Part shown: piece by piece, positions 34,233 to 45,924 of the stretch
Layout: each line of letters starts with the position of its first letter
Position numbering within the stretch: the first letter of the stretch is position 1
NCBI GenBank assembly: GCA_009760855.2
Contig: WPIO01000003.1
Span: 4,500,001 to 4,564,000, forward strand
Source: Cristatella mucedo
Taxonomy: Eukaryota > Bryozoa > Phylactolaemata > Cristatellidae
Length of the DNA: 64,000 nt
Reading direction: 5' to 3'
Program-made: the position numbers and the translations under genes
The notes under the pieces: model-generated
Told to the model about the DNA's origin: nothing
Seen by the model: only the letters and a program-made list of their open reading frames with translations
Databases searched by the model: none

Positions 34233-36410
34233 TGATTTCAATTAATGGTAGTAGCCCACCTTAAACCTTAAATCAACGGCAATTATAATCCATTGGTGTC
34301 TGGCTAGTTAAAGCCTGACTCAACTTCTACCCAGCTGATTTTTTTTACCACGGCAACAGCCAGAAATTTCTTGTTGCATCTGTTTTCATTGCTACGAGTG
34401 ACCGAAGACTACGAAAGTGAGTGAGGGGGAAACATGCTAAGCAAATAAAAGGCCCTTACTTGTACTTTCAAAATTAACTTGAAAGTTCCCCGAACGACCT
34501 AATGAAAAGTATAGTGGTCAGCATATATTATTCACTAAATTAGTTTGGTAAATTAAAATAATGTGAAGGCTCATCCAAGCTCTTGTCCAATATTTAGCAA
34601 GGAGCAAGGTAACCCTCTTTAGTTTTAGCAAAAGTCGAGCCATGCATGTTTTTCATAAACGTCCCAGCTTGATGCATTTCATGCATCTCAAGACCAGCTA
34701 TAATTCCTTTTAAGATAAATGCCGCTTTACATTTTTTGCAGCACTGCCTTACCACTTCATTATAGTACTCCTGCCTGTCAACAGGAATTACTCCCTATTT
34801 AGGCTCAACATTATATCGCTTGCTGCCATAAATCCAATTAAATATCTACACTATTCGCCTAATGCAAATCCTTAATTGACCGTGCCTTCATTTTTGATGA
34901 ACTCGATTCTGAATGTATTCATTGCATCTAGTACTTGATTGTCTTGAAAAAGAAGCTACAATGACATCACTGCCGATCGCATTTTCTCGGTCCGGTGTGC
35001 TAGAATGGTGTTGGTTATTTTACAAGAAGAAACTGCATACCTTTTGAACATATGTAAGTGCAAATAATGCAATTTTTAAAATTGTTTACTTATTTCTCGC
35101 TGAATTTTTCTTGGGAAAAAAATATATAACTTCCAACGATTCTGATACTTGCATAACAAATAATGTGAATCTGAGGTTCTAAACACTGCCAGAGAGTCGT
35201 AGAGGCCATTCTGGTAATATAAGTTATTGCAATAGCAGCTGATCACAAAAGCAAAAAAACAGCTGTCAATCCTTACTGCAACAATTCCCATTCTGTAACG
35301 TAGCACTGCCTAACACGGCACTACATGTGTTGTTCTGAACGTGTTTACTTTTGTAACTAACCACAATATGCACTCTCGCTAAGAAGGCAGTTGTATTACT
35401 ACAAAATTATGCAAAACTAGCAAGGGCTAACAATTCAAATCTTAAGAAAGCGTATGAACAAATGATCAGGACTGAATGTCCATCGACTGGGATTTCAGGA
35501 TATATCACTCGAGTCAAACCTAGATACCGATAGGTACCAATGAGGCATTCAAGCAATATAGCAGATTTTTTTATCTGCATTCGCAGTCATCTTCCTACTA
35601 CAGTTGCTTTTGTTGACTAGATTTCCATCCTTCAAGTCTGCCACTCATAACACCATCGCAAAGTTCATCTCACGATGTTAGAAAAGTGCCAACCATCTAG
35701 ACCCCACATCGAGCCTTCAGTTTCTGAGGTGTGCGGACGTTCTACTGCCGTGTATAAAGAAAATTACTCATGTATCCTTAGTTTTTGAATTCACCCCTGT
35801 GTCCTTTAGTAGCACTATTCTTATGTCACGCCAACTCATTGGAATGAGACTGCAAGATCTTTGTATAACTCTCAATGCATCACATCCTTTGACGTACTAT
35901 CTGAGAGCTCTATTTAAGAGCTTTGATGTTAATGATAAACTGTCACCCGGGGAGTTTTACTTAAGATGTGTTACCCCAGGTATCCGTGCATGACTCAAAG
36001 ATGATCACAAGTCATATTCAAACACTTGCATCTGTAATCGGCAAGCACGAGATATGACTGCTGTCAAGGTTCTCACCTTTGAAACCGAAGTCGTGAGTTG
36101 GAGCCCTGTGCCATATGTGAAGCTCTTAGATTATTCTGTTTTGAGTGAGACTTTTTTAATCTTTAATTTTTAAGCGGATGACAGACAGCTGTGACCTGTA
36201 AACTGATTCCTCTGGCTTCTACCAAGTCAAACTCAGTTGCAGCATTTATTCCTGAAGTTTACACTTGAATTATGACAGCACATACTATCAAATTAAATGA
36301 TCGTACAATACAATAAACTTATTTTATCAAGCCAAGGATTACTGCATCATCTATCTGACCTTTCTACGACTATGCATGGTAAAATTGGGCATGCTGATAT
36401 TAACCAAGTG
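34233..36410. other. No supported gene
   Basis: AT-rich. A minus ORF at 35306-35076 ends in YLLCKYQNRWKLYIFF, faintly like the end of the six-cysteine domain, too weak to call. At 36040-36110 a gtcgtgagttggagccc stretch resembles a tRNA-type B box. Confidence 0.35.
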
Positions 36411-36515
36411 AATAATGATGCACTTAATATTAATAATAATGCACTTGATGCAGCGCCCTCAGAGAACTCAATCTCTCTTTAGGTGCTTTACATTTGCTGC
36501 CAAGGGAAATGCAGG
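36411..36515 (-). mobile_element. L2-like LINE 3'-end mini-copy J
   Basis: A TAA-type tail (36417-36440), the complete 3' inverted-repeat region (agcgccctcagagaactcaa ... ttaggtgctttacatttgct) and an abrupt end at ggaaatgcag. About 100 bp in all; the rest of the LINE is absent. Confidence 0.85.
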
Positions 36516-38151
36516 GCTTCCTTTGCTGCTCTAAAGTGGCTACGAAGAGATGGAATTATCTTCGTTTGCTTTACCTATAGGTTACTATTACTGATTTTAT
36601 TTCCAGGAATAGTCATGTTAGGCAAGTATGTGCACAACAAAAAAACTTAACATAAGCAAACGACTTGGTTCACTTCAGCTGCCTCACAGAACACACTTAC
36701 TTTCAACTTGGAAGCATTTTCATGCAAGCCAACCACACTTAGAAACAACTTTAATTCGCCCACGATTATTTAAAGATGAAATGAATTAAAAACTATATGG
36801 GCACGGAAATTCATTAAGCTGTAAAAATTATCTGTAAATATTATGTGCAAGCTTTAGTCAGACGGAGCATAATTATTGCGTCTCCAAAGCTCACATGAAA
36901 TGGAAAATCATTATGTAGTAATAATGCTGCTTACTGCAACCCACCGACTATATCCCGCCATCCACGCAAATTTGTTGGCAGACCGGTAAGCACGGATCAA
37001 AATTGACTTTGGAGCGAGTGCGGTTAGTTGTGCATTATTTCTGTCTAACTTTCTTCATGCAAGTACCAGGAAGCCCGCCGGAAAATCACTAGTTGACGTA
37101 AAAACCTTAAGTCGATGTTGTTCTTGAGCCCAAAAGAACTGTGCACTTCACCATAACTATACCTACGTATCAAAAGAACTGAAACAATTAGGCTGTAAAC
37201 GGAAGTTACGCTGGCTTATCGCAAATTTATGGTCATCCTTTTGACCATAGTTTACAACATGCCTGTAAATAAGCAGCCTCTGTGATTTAAATATCGGCCC
37301 ATGTAGTTTTAATTTTTCCGTGGGCGTTAGCTGACGAGGCATTCGGTAAGTCGGATGATATTTTACATAGACTTTAAGTACAACGTGCCATGATAAGTAA
37401 TAAAAATTGGAAAGATGCAGCATATCCGAGATCTGGTCGATGTGTGGCGCCCTGAAGAGCACTATAGAGGATTCACTGACCGTAGCAGTCTATTGCAAGG
37501 CAGCCTTCAAATGAGAGCGTTTGCGATGAAATGTATTGGGTAGACAATGAATGCACGTTCTTGGCAAAAAATCCAAAGTAGAGCTTCCTACAGCCACTAA
37601 CTTCTACCCGATTTCATATAAATTACTATGGATTGTTATCGACCTCGGCGATTGCAATTGATTGCTGTGCCTTCCCCAAATTAGTATACCCTAAGTTTTC
37701 GGGTTACGTGGCTGCCCTTTAGGTACACTACACAGGCATACCCATGAACAAGAAAACAATACTTCTGGCCCTTTGTGGTGGATTGAACTGGAATGCTATA
37801 TTGGCCCTTGAGTTTGCTAAAAATTACAGTGAATTTTGTAAACACGCCCAAGGCCATAACTCTCTAATTATACTGTGCAAATAAGCTATTAGCAACAAAA
37901 AATGCAATGTTATGTTATCTGAATTAGTGTTTTGAGCAAAGAGTATCCGGTCTTTTTGCTCCAGACTATATTAGATTGGCGTAGGTTGCCGTGCTAGCCA
38001 GAGAGATTGCATCCGATTGCCGTTCACTGTCCGAGGTCGAACATTGGAAATAACAATCCTAGGGTGCTCTGTAAATGGACTATATATTGGCAATAAATCG
38101 AAGTTGGAGCTTTGTGGAGGCCATTTTTGGTTTACTTGAAAAGGATAGAGT
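36516..38151. other. No supported gene
   Basis: A minus ORF at 37462-37163 gives QLTPTEKLKLHG and LLIYRHVVNYGQKDDHKFAI, which can be laid on the second half of the six-cysteine domain, but it lacks the cysteines. Not called. Confidence 0.35.
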
Positions 38152-38258
38152 CGCTATAATAATATAAATTTAAATTGTAATTACAAACTTGATAAAGCAC
38201 TCTCCGCGAAATCCATCTCGTTCTTGGTGCTTTACATTTGCTGCAAGGAAAGATGCTG
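38152..38258 (-). mobile_element. L2-like LINE 3'-end mini-copy K
   Basis: Contains cttgataaagcactctccgc and ttggtgctttacatttgctg in the family order with an A/T-rich tail at 38158-38190. Ends after ctgcaaggaaagatg. About 105 bp. Confidence 0.8.
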
Positions 38259-38469
38259 CCACCTTAGGGATGCACTCACTTAACTTGTCAATCTTGTTGA
38301 CAAATAATCTGGATTAGCGATCTGCTAGATAATCACTGGGATCACTAGGTAAAGAGGTATTCTGGGAAGGGTTACTTTTATGGTTGATCGTCGACATCTG
38401 CATTTTTTCTGAGCATCTGTGAATCAACAATGTTTTTAGAAAAGCTAGACTTGGCCAGCTTCTAGGATT

Positions 38470-39125
38470 AATTAGAGCCATCTCCTGTAGTTCTCATATG
38501 CCAACGGATGAACAGTCTGCATTTGTGTATGCTTTTCAAGCTTGCCCTGAGTAAACCTAGCTAGTTTTTTGTCTGAGGTAAACCGCAGGCCGTCTGGGTG
38601 AGGATTCACAGTGCACTTAGTCACAGGTTCATACTCATCGAGAAAGTCAGCTGGTGTGTTCCAGCAATCTCGCAAAGATGGCTTGTTGGATGGAGATTGA
38701 ACAGCAGAGGCGTAGCAGATATTCTTGCACTAACAGCATTTATGTAATGGGTCCTGAGGTTCGCGATTCACAGGTGATTGTAGATGAGGAGGTGGAGTTC
38801 ACACATTGTAGACTAAATGAGATCTGCATGTGGTCCGACAAGCAGGATATGGTTGTAGTCGATGATAACAAAGTGAAGTTGTATGAGAACATTTGTTCGG
38901 GTGTGTGAGCCTTGATGAGAGCAGGGTCGTGCATATGAGCCACAGGAGACAATAAGTCAGTCAGTGCATGCATGAAATTAAGTGCTCAGGGCGTCAGATA
39001 AGTAATCAAATTTTATGTTTAAATCACTCATCACGAGCAAAGGCCAAGTTTTGTTTATTGTCTTAAGCAATTTTCTAGGCCGATACACTAATCCGATGTA
39101 ATACTCAAAAAAGTGTAGGTGATGG
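38470..39125 (-). mobile_element. LINE endonuclease and linker fragment (copy Q)
   Basis: On minus the order of an apurinic-type LINE endonuclease C-terminus is visible in broken frames: IGLVYRPRKLLKTINKTWPL, then VMSDLNIKFDYLSDAL (family L.GDFNIh.D), then H-MH-x-LIKAHTPEQM, and ISCLSDHMQISFSLQC (family LSDHxPVxFxL). The post-endonuclease linker (RDCWNTPADFLDEYEPVTKC) follows, ending about 38470. It is the only endonuclease-bearing piece found in the window. No RT follows directly. Confidence 0.65.
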
Positions 39126-39599
39126 ATTAAGGTGGATTAGTGTACCTGCCTAAGACGTTTCAGCCAATTGTGCTGTTTTGCCATAGATAGAGAATGCCCA
39201 ACGGCTTGAATTTATCAGATTATCGTGAACTACTGTAGATAGGGTTATTCGCCTAGGCCACTGCTGCAATCTATAGAGTACATTGCAAGGAAGAACCCAC
39301 AAATGCGATTGAAATTTCTGGGTGCCCGTTAGTGATAGCAAAGAGTTACACTGAATCCAAGCCAGAGCTTTCAAAAGCTGACTAGTTCTGTATTTAGGGA
39401 AGGTTCAGGTGGATTTTTACGGAAACGATGGATTGTGATAGTGGCTAGGCATTGTTAAATTCTTAGCACAGGTTATCGACTGCACAGCAAATTTGTGTAT
39501 GAAATTGAGCAAAATGGCACAACATTTGGGTTGCCATCATATAATGGTTCTTAAATAATCATTATATGGTATAAATGTACTGCATTCACTTAATGAAAC
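39126..39599. other. No supported gene
   Basis: Unassigned sequence between LINE pieces. It could include the older upstream part of the endonuclease copy, but no motif was recognised. Confidence 0.35.
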
Positions 39600-39885
39600 T
39601 CCAGCTTCGTCACACTGATGTCCAATAGATTGCTGCCACTCATCCCTGTGATTCGTGTTTCATGTGCTTATGCATGCTGACACTGCATGCTGCCACTAAC
39701 CACACTTGCACGCTGAACCTGTGCATATAATCCCTAACCATGTTATTCATGCTGTCTAGCAAGCATGGTATTGCTAATCATTCAATCGCGTTTCCCTTTG
39801 CAGCAAACCTAAAGTACCTAGAAAAAGACTGAGTTCTCCGAGGGCGCTTTATAAAGTGCAATATTACTATTATTATTATATTGGT
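39600..39885 (+). mobile_element. L2-like LINE 3'-UTR copy T
   Basis: Plus-oriented 3' end: cctgtgattcgtgtttcatg, gcatgctgccactaaccaca, ccctaaccatgttattcatg, gttctccgagggcgctttat and a tattattattat tail at about 39863-39880. These match the 3' region of copies F and H. Coding part absent. Confidence 0.88.
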
Positions 39886-39889
39886 GATC

Positions 39890-40065
39890 CGTAATGGCTC
39901 ACTAGGTAAGGTGGCTAGTTTTCGTGAACTCGGCCCTGAGGTCGTGGGATTGAATCCTGAGGTGGGCGATCCTTTATAGCCACTCCAAGTGGTGGTGACA
40001 GCTGTAAAGGTTCTTCTGTTGCTATAAAAAAGAGACTGTAGGATCAGCTAGTAGTTATTTTTTAG
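39890..40065 (+). mobile_element. tRNA-derived SINE-like unit
   Basis: The unit carries an A-box-like tggctcactaggtaaggtgg (39906) and a B-box-like gtcgtgggattgaatcc (39942-39959), about 35-40 bases apart as in tRNA genes. The unit continues with a tRNA-unrelated part and ends in T/A-rich sequence near 40060. It abuts the TAA tail of LINE copy T. Pol III promoter structure is inferred; a genuine tRNA fold with matching acceptor stem was not found. Confidence 0.5.
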
Positions 40066-41059
40066 TTATTAATGTTATTACTCGCTGGCCTGAGCCACTC
40101 AGGTACAATCGGCTTGTGTGATTACGTAAGTGTGCAAGAGTATGCACTAGGGATGCTACTGAGTCACACACTCTAGGAATATAAAGGAACACACTCATTA
40201 TTTAATTATACCAAACTCAACGCCAATCATCAGCTTAGTATATTAGAGGCAGACTAACATATTTCTTCCTCTTTTTTCCAAAAATATTCAATATGAGAAA
40301 AACAGTGACTTATTAAAAGACAACATGTAAAACAGCCCACCTTTGCCTCAGGAAGCTTGCTCGAAGAGAGCAGAAGGCACTTTGAATTAACAAGCTTCAG
40401 TGTTTAACAAACCCACCCTGGGACTAAGTTGGTCTATAGCTAGCCTCTCGCTATGTTATCACTCAGTTTCCTCCACGACAAAATAGTCGCCTAGATATCA
40501 TGGAAGAGGGGAAAATTGCATAACGACGTCTGTGGTTAATGCCCCGACGAGGATACAAGTCCTGCTTCCATTCCGGGGGAAATGATTTTGACCACTAGCA
40601 GGGCCATACAGATTCGTGGCTCGGTTATCTATTGATCATATTATAGGATGTTTATGATATGTAAAATACTTGCTTGCGGGTCAATACAAGCCTCAAGCTG
40701 GATACCTTTAAAACAAAAGCTTGCCGGGCTGCTTCTCATGAGGATCCCCCCTCTTTTCTTGGACGACCCTATCTTGCAATGCTTCGGGACAAAGAATTGA
40801 ATAGGCTCGCTCTTTTAAATACTTCATAATTGACAAGTTTCCGATAAGCACTCCAAGGTTGTCTAATATTTTTCAGTGGATATATCCAAACAAAGTAGTG
40901 GTGAGATGCTTAACTTTGGCTGGTACAGAGGCTGTTTCAGCGTTAGTGCATCATCCGACATAACCGTCATTTCACCAATGAATAAATTGACTTATAGGAC
41001 TCATTTTTAGCTGAGAAAGGCTAGATATCAATTAAATGTTATTTCTAACCTCTTTTTAG
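40066..41059. other. No supported gene
   Basis: Mixed-composition sequence with no exon or repeat I can support. Confidence 0.4.
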
Positions 41060-41157
41060 AGCCTTTCCGATTCTAATTAGTAGTGCACCAGTTACCGGAA
41101 TTATTACATATCGCCGGAGAAGGAATTCGTGGAAAAAAGTGCTACCCAAGAATACAG
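41060..41157 (+). CDS. Candidate exon encoding a partial membrane segment and basic stop-transfer
   Basis: A strong acceptor (tctaacctctttttag) and donor (gtattg) enclose 98 bases open in one frame, phase 2 in and phase 1 out. The peptide is hydrophobic (FPILISSAPVTGIITY) followed by RRRRNSWKKV. This may be the inner end of a membrane helix split across exons. No partner exon was found. Confidence 0.3.
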
Positions 41158-41850
41158 GTATTGCTAAAAGAAAATTATTTTTAGCCCCAAATATATTCTC
41201 CCTATAAAATATCTATCAGTATAGTCTTAGAATGCTTAAAATATATTGCTCTCATGAAGATTTCTTCTTAATGATTTAGTTAAGAGTGCAGGAGTATAGC
41301 ACATTTTACAAGCATATTACTATGGAACGTCACAGCAGAACTTTTTTTGTATCTCTTCAACTTAATGATGACGGTAACTCTTGTACCTCTGTTTTAAAGA
41401 TACAAAATTGGCAGAATAGATAACTCATCAATAAGTACACAATATCTCTTGTATTCGAGTGAAAACCAGGACCTGACTTATCCTATAGAGCCTAGTTGGT
41501 GGTTCTAAGTTTGGTCTTCTTGTTATCTATAACTAATCACACCAACTCTGATAGTGCCTAAAATACCCTGAACACTTCTTGGATTTTTGGAAGTTACAGT
41601 CTGACAATGATCTAACTACAACTGTAAAACACTTTAATGAGGAAGTAAAAGGAAAGTTTGCCAGAAACATCAGTTTCAACGAGTTGTATTAGAAAATACC
41701 AGGAGCATACAACTGAGACAAATCAGACATAAGAATCGTGCCTGATCTAACTCGATTGACGACCATGGCTTTCTATCTCTTTGATCCCTTTGAAGAATCT
41801 TGATTGAATGTCGCTAAGGAACTATTTTTGGATGCTTTGGTCGGAATTGA
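41158..41850. other. No supported gene
   Basis: AT-rich sequence lying beyond the 3' end of the minus-strand transmembrane exon; no AATAAA was seen on minus in the first 250 bases after its stop. Confidence 0.35.
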
Positions 41851-42122
41851 TTATTGGCGATGATTTTCTGATAAAGAGCCGCGGCTCTCCAGTGTATGGT
41901 GGGAAGACGACGTTATCGATAACGAAGGCAATGTCACGGAATGGCCGTCTTCTCTCAAACCTTTACTTTTACGCCGAATTCTAGTGATGCTTTCTGCTCT
42001 TACAGAAGCTCTTACGGTTTCCCTTTTGGTTTCACAACTAATGTAAGCACATAACGTCAGGCAGAGCACCAAGATTCCTAATCCACCAGCGAGCGGAGCC
42101 AGTAAGTGACGAAGATTTGAAT
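41851..42122 (-). CDS. Terminal exon: transmembrane helix and Ser-rich tail, second family member
   Basis: On minus the exon begins after a good acceptor (tctaatctttcag) in phase 1, as in the plus-strand relative. It encodes DSNLRH, a membrane helix (LLAPLAGGLGILVLCLTLCA), then a basic and Ser-rich tail of about 60 residues (RAESITRIRRKSKG, LPSLSITSSSHH) ending at 41851. Layout, entry phase and tail composition match 32729-33075, although residue identity is low. It would be the last exon of a minus-strand surface-protein gene, possibly the one containing the domain exon at 63306-63701. Confidence 0.6.
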
Positions 42123-42961
42123 CTGAAAGATTAGAATTTCTCAGAACAAGTATTGAGTCATTTTCTAAGCGATTGCTGAATTGCAAACAAAATGACAGGC
42201 ACCTGAAAGTTTAGGTTGACATATGATATTGTACCATGCAGAGCATATTTACTGGTCACGTTAGAAATTGTATAACTGCAAGAACTGGCACTCACTCGGT
42301 GAATGCTTGCAATGCAAACGGCATGCCACGTTCTTTGGCAATCTGAAGCTTCATTTCATGCAATCCACGTGAGGTTCTGGAGATTGCAATGGTGTTACAC
42401 AATAGCATGTACAGTGTATTAAATGCCTCTGAGAAGTGGTGACTTTAAAAGGCCAAGCGTAAACCTAAATAAAGTGAATTGATTCGAACTAGATGCTCCG
42501 CTGCCGTGCAAAAAGTCCTTTTTCCAGCAGAGCCTAAATGCGTTGGTGAAGTCACTGCGACAGGAATAAGATCTGCAGAGCAGACTGGAAAGAAAAACAA
42601 GGCCAATGCTCTGACTTCAAGCAAATGCATAGAAGAATTACCCAAGAGCCCAATGGAGCCAGCTGCTGCATTCTGCATTTGAATATTTTACTAACCTTAA
42701 TTCTAAACGGGTGAGGTCAGAAGTGAACGAAGATGACTCACTGTGCACAATGCAAGAAATATTTGCCTACAACCCGATTTAGGCAAAGTAGTTCAACTTA
42801 GTGGAAAACTAAGGTAAGCAAGTAGCTTCTAATTGCAAAAAATCAAACTAGTAATATCCAGAGTATTCATTTAATATTCAATAATTCTTTTTAGATCGTA
42901 TATATATATATATTACTATGAATATGTCCATGTCTCTTAAACATATATCTTGGTCAGGAGA
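42123..42961. other. No supported gene; short (TA)n at 42898-42912
   Basis: Probable intron of the minus-strand gene. Two overlapping ORFs of 67 and 77 codons on opposite strands at 42445-42682 have no recognisable domain. Confidence 0.35.
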
Positions 42962-43075
42962 GATTGAAAACATAATATTATTAATAACAATAACAAACTT
43001 GCAAAGCGCCCTCAGAGAACCTGATCACTTTCTAAGCAATTTAAATTTGCTGCTAAGGAAACACAATCCACAATA
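42962..43075 (-). mobile_element. L2-like LINE 3'-end mini-copy L
   Basis: Contains a tattattaataacaataaca tail, gcgccctcagagaacctgat and a diverged second arm (taagcaatttaaatttgctg), ending at aaggaaacacaat. About 110 bp. Confidence 0.78.
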
Positions 43076-43599
43076 ATATCCATAGAGTATCTCTGGGTTT
43101 TAGCATAGACTACCATATTCAGAAAATGAGTTAGTATACTTCTTAAAAGCTTCCATTCAAAGGTTTTTAGGGTTAAGAACATCACATCGATAGAATTGCC
43201 CTAGCTTAGATCTAACAGTTACACAGACCCCAAAATGCTGACTGAAGTTACTCGGCTGCTTAAATCTATGAACTTGAAATTTTGCTGGTTGTTAGGACGG
43301 ATATAGAAAGTCTGAGAAACGAAGTTTTTTATTCGGCGATAGATATTTTTCTCAAAAGTTGTTTTTGCTAACCTTTTTTCAGGTGCTTCCTATATTTCAT
43401 TGCTACGACTGTCAGTTTGAATGTTTAAGCATATTATTAATATGGCTTGCTTTGTATGCTGGAACTTCTTTATTGAGACACAATTCTAATGGTAGTAGAA
43501 ATTTGTTGGTAGTTTTGAAGTAATGTTTGTCGGCTGACTCAGCAGCCGCATCGACGTAGCAGCAAAATAATCTTAGCAGCTACTATCGCTTAGCTTAGA

Positions 43600-43700
43600 A
43601 AAGGAAATAACAGCTAGCCTAATGTAAGACTTGAACTCGCAACATCATGAAAGCTGTAGAAAGAGAAAACCGTGAGTCCTGATCAGGACCAGTCGGAAGA
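43600..43700 (-). mobile_element. Possible tRNA-derived SINE relic
   Basis: On minus, a tgttgcgagttcaagtctta stretch fits a B box (GAGTTCAAGTC) with an A-box-like aggactcacgg about 35 bases upstream. No second copy was found, so this is tentative. Confidence 0.25.
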
Positions 43701-44665
43701 TAATTGTTGTACGGGTGTGATAATGTGACTTGAATGCAAGTTGGTCCTGGAATAGGCTTTTAGATTCATAGGGGTTTCCTAATGATCTCTAATTGCTCGT
43801 CTGCATCGCTTGTGTAGTAATCTTTATCTGGCTTTTGAAAACTTAGCTAGGTCCTCTGAAAATCTTTGCTCATTAAGTCTAAAGAAGAAGACTTCTACTC
43901 ATTTTATTGTATGATTAAAATATCCGGTGCCTTAAATTAAGAATAACGATTGATATGAGTTAAAACTCAAAAGAAGCTACTTTATAATTTCCCTTTTAAT
44001 AAGCATTCTATCACGTGGGAGCGTTTTCTAGTACCTGGATTTAATGGATGAATTGTCATCGTTTCATGTGTGGATTTCGCTTGAAAAAAGTTTAGGTTGC
44101 AGCCTGAGCTAGCCCGAACGGGCTTTCTACTTTGGCAGCTTCCGTCATGGCTGTCACAAAGTCATGGTGATTGGCTTAGGTCAGTTCGATTCCTAGCCAC
44201 TATGCTCGTTAGCCGTTGCCCTCCAGCAATACCGTTTGTTATGGAGGCATTTCACGACGAAGAGGCTATTTCAGCAGTGCATGCAAATTAAAGTTTTTCA
44301 GAGCTTCTAAAAGCTTCAATCCTCATTGAATCCGCATACATTTAAGTCTCAATGTCTGCTGCAACAACGTGAAGAGTTGGTTCTAGTTTTACATGTAGAC
44401 TGGGTAGCTCTCAGCACACAAAAACAGCAATAGCTTGGCATGGACTTAGCGTAAGCGTACCATATGACCTAAAGGCTTGCCTTACTGCCGACGTCAGGCT
44501 GTTTACATTTTCGAATGATTGTCTGAGTAGGACTCACGATTTTAAGATTACAAGCGTTTCTATTTGATACACATTGATTAAAATTTAATTACTTTTATAC
44601 AATTTATTTAATCAACTTTATAAAGGTAGAAAACATCCAACTGGAGGCAGTTTAAAGAGATTGTC
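43701..44665. other. No supported gene
   Basis: A 64-codon plus ORF at 44097-44291 begins right after an acceptor-like gtttag but lacks a donor and any known motif. Confidence 0.35.
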
Positions 44666-44965
44666 TCATGCATCACTGACGATGCCGATTTCTACTTGAC
44701 CAACAAGCTTTCTTGTTAGTGAGCTGTTTGAGACCAACGTACCTCTTTCAGCTGATTCTTCTTCAGATACTATAGTCGTAGTTATTTTGTCTTCGCTATT
44801 TTGCTCTATAACGGCAATTAATCTCTTACAAATTCTGTCCACGATGCATTTCTCAGTGAATGTTCCGACTCTTACCACGAGTAAACAAAAACAATTTACG
44901 TGTCTATTTAAAACGCTGAAGGCAATGGTTAGCAATACTTTCAACGGCTTCACATTGAACCGTAA
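44666..44965 (-). CDS. Candidate terminal exon with membrane segment and acidic Ser-rich tail
   Basis: On minus the ORF ends at 44666 and carries a hydrophobic stretch (VLLTIAFSVLNRHVNCFCLL) followed by Lys/Arg residues and a tail rich in Glu and Ser (SEDKITTTIVSEEESAERGT, SNSSLTRKL). This recalls the tails at 33.0 and 41.9 kb. The helix is interrupted by NRH, and the acceptor is weak, so it may be a decayed member of the family. Start not fixed. Confidence 0.3.
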   Translation of the reverse strand, partial: LRFNVKPLKVLLTIAFSVLNRHVNCFCLLVVRVGTFTEKCIVDRICKRLIAVIEQNSEDKITTTIVSEEESAERGTLVSNSSLTRKLVGQVEIGIVSDA

Positions 44966-45059
44966 ATTTCTGAGTGAAATAATATGCATATTCAAATTTC
45001 CAGTCGAATACATTCCATTCGCATATAGGGGCGGCCCAAAAAAAAAATTTACATATTAG

Positions 45060-45621
45060 GCTTGGAAAAACCGTGCGGCTGGATATTTCGGTGGGTGAAG
45101 TTCACATCACTCCGTACAGCACTGGACAGGGTATTGCTTCCTTTGCCAAGGCCGGCATTGGCGATATACATAACCAGGCTTGCCGCTCTGTGGTCGCCTA
45201 TAATCATGCACAGTGTCCCAGATGAGCATTTGCGAGAAGAATGGCTAGTTCAAGCTGGTTGGCTTGGGCATGGGTCCAGCTTCAGCTCTCGGCAGGACCG
45301 GTCAGTCCTGCTAAGCAAATTCTCGGCAAGCCATCGATATTTACCTAATGCTAGCGAGGGGATATTACATTAGGTTCGAGCTTCTTCAGTCGATACAAGC
45401 GACCTAGTCAGCAGGAAATATAGAGAGTCAATAGCTAGACGACTAAATCAACGTTGCCCAGGCTTGCTTAAATTCGGCATTTTCCATCGTTTTACGAAAA
45501 AAGTTAGCCTATTTTTGGCACCACGCTGACCCTAATCTCGGTGTAAGGCTAGACCAAAGCCTATCAGATGAGTAAAATTACACTTTATTGAGCCTGTGCT
45601 TAAAGCAGGAGCTGGTATAGA
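45060..45621. other. GC-richer unassigned stretch
   Basis: A 103-codon plus ORF at 45062-45373 has no recognisable domain. Its G+C content is nearer to that of the adjacent LTR and transposon remnants, so it may be mobile DNA. Confidence 0.3.
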
Positions 45622-45924
45622 TGTAGTTCAATTGCATGAGGGCTGGTACCACTTCTTTCCTCAACAGCTGGTGTGAGCATCCCCGAGAGAGGACTGTGGA
45701 CAGCTGTGGTCAGCTTCTAATGAGGCATTGACACAGGCCGATAACGTGCTGGCAAACAGATGGTGGATTCACCATCCAGGTCGGCCAAGGGACAGCCAGG
45801 ATCGAGGAGAAGAGTCGAGCGAGAGTAGGGGCCGAGGAGAGCCGTGTGCTCTTCGGCTCCGTGCGTGGTAATAAAATGTCAGTATTGGGCATCGGCTGGC
45901 TCTCAGCTGTGCAAACAAACGACA
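45622..45924 (+). mobile_element. Solo LTR of the gag-only element family
   Basis: Plus-oriented: it starts TGTAGTTCAATTGCATGAGG, carries cagatggtggattcaccatc, cggctccgtgcgtggtaata (with AATAAA) and ggctggctctcagctgtgca. These match in order the minus-strand reading of the LTRs at 25463-25804 and 27094-27462. No interior or second LTR is present, as after LTR-LTR recombination. TAGA borders both ends as a possible 4-base target duplication. Confidence 0.75.

Noticed and set aside
35076-35306. Minus ORF ending YLLCKYQNRWKLYIFF
   Set aside because: Only the last 20 residues resemble the domain; not enough.
37163-37462. Minus ORF that can be laid on the second half of the six-cysteine domain
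   Set aside because: Key cysteines are missing and no splice borders fit; the resemblance may be chance.
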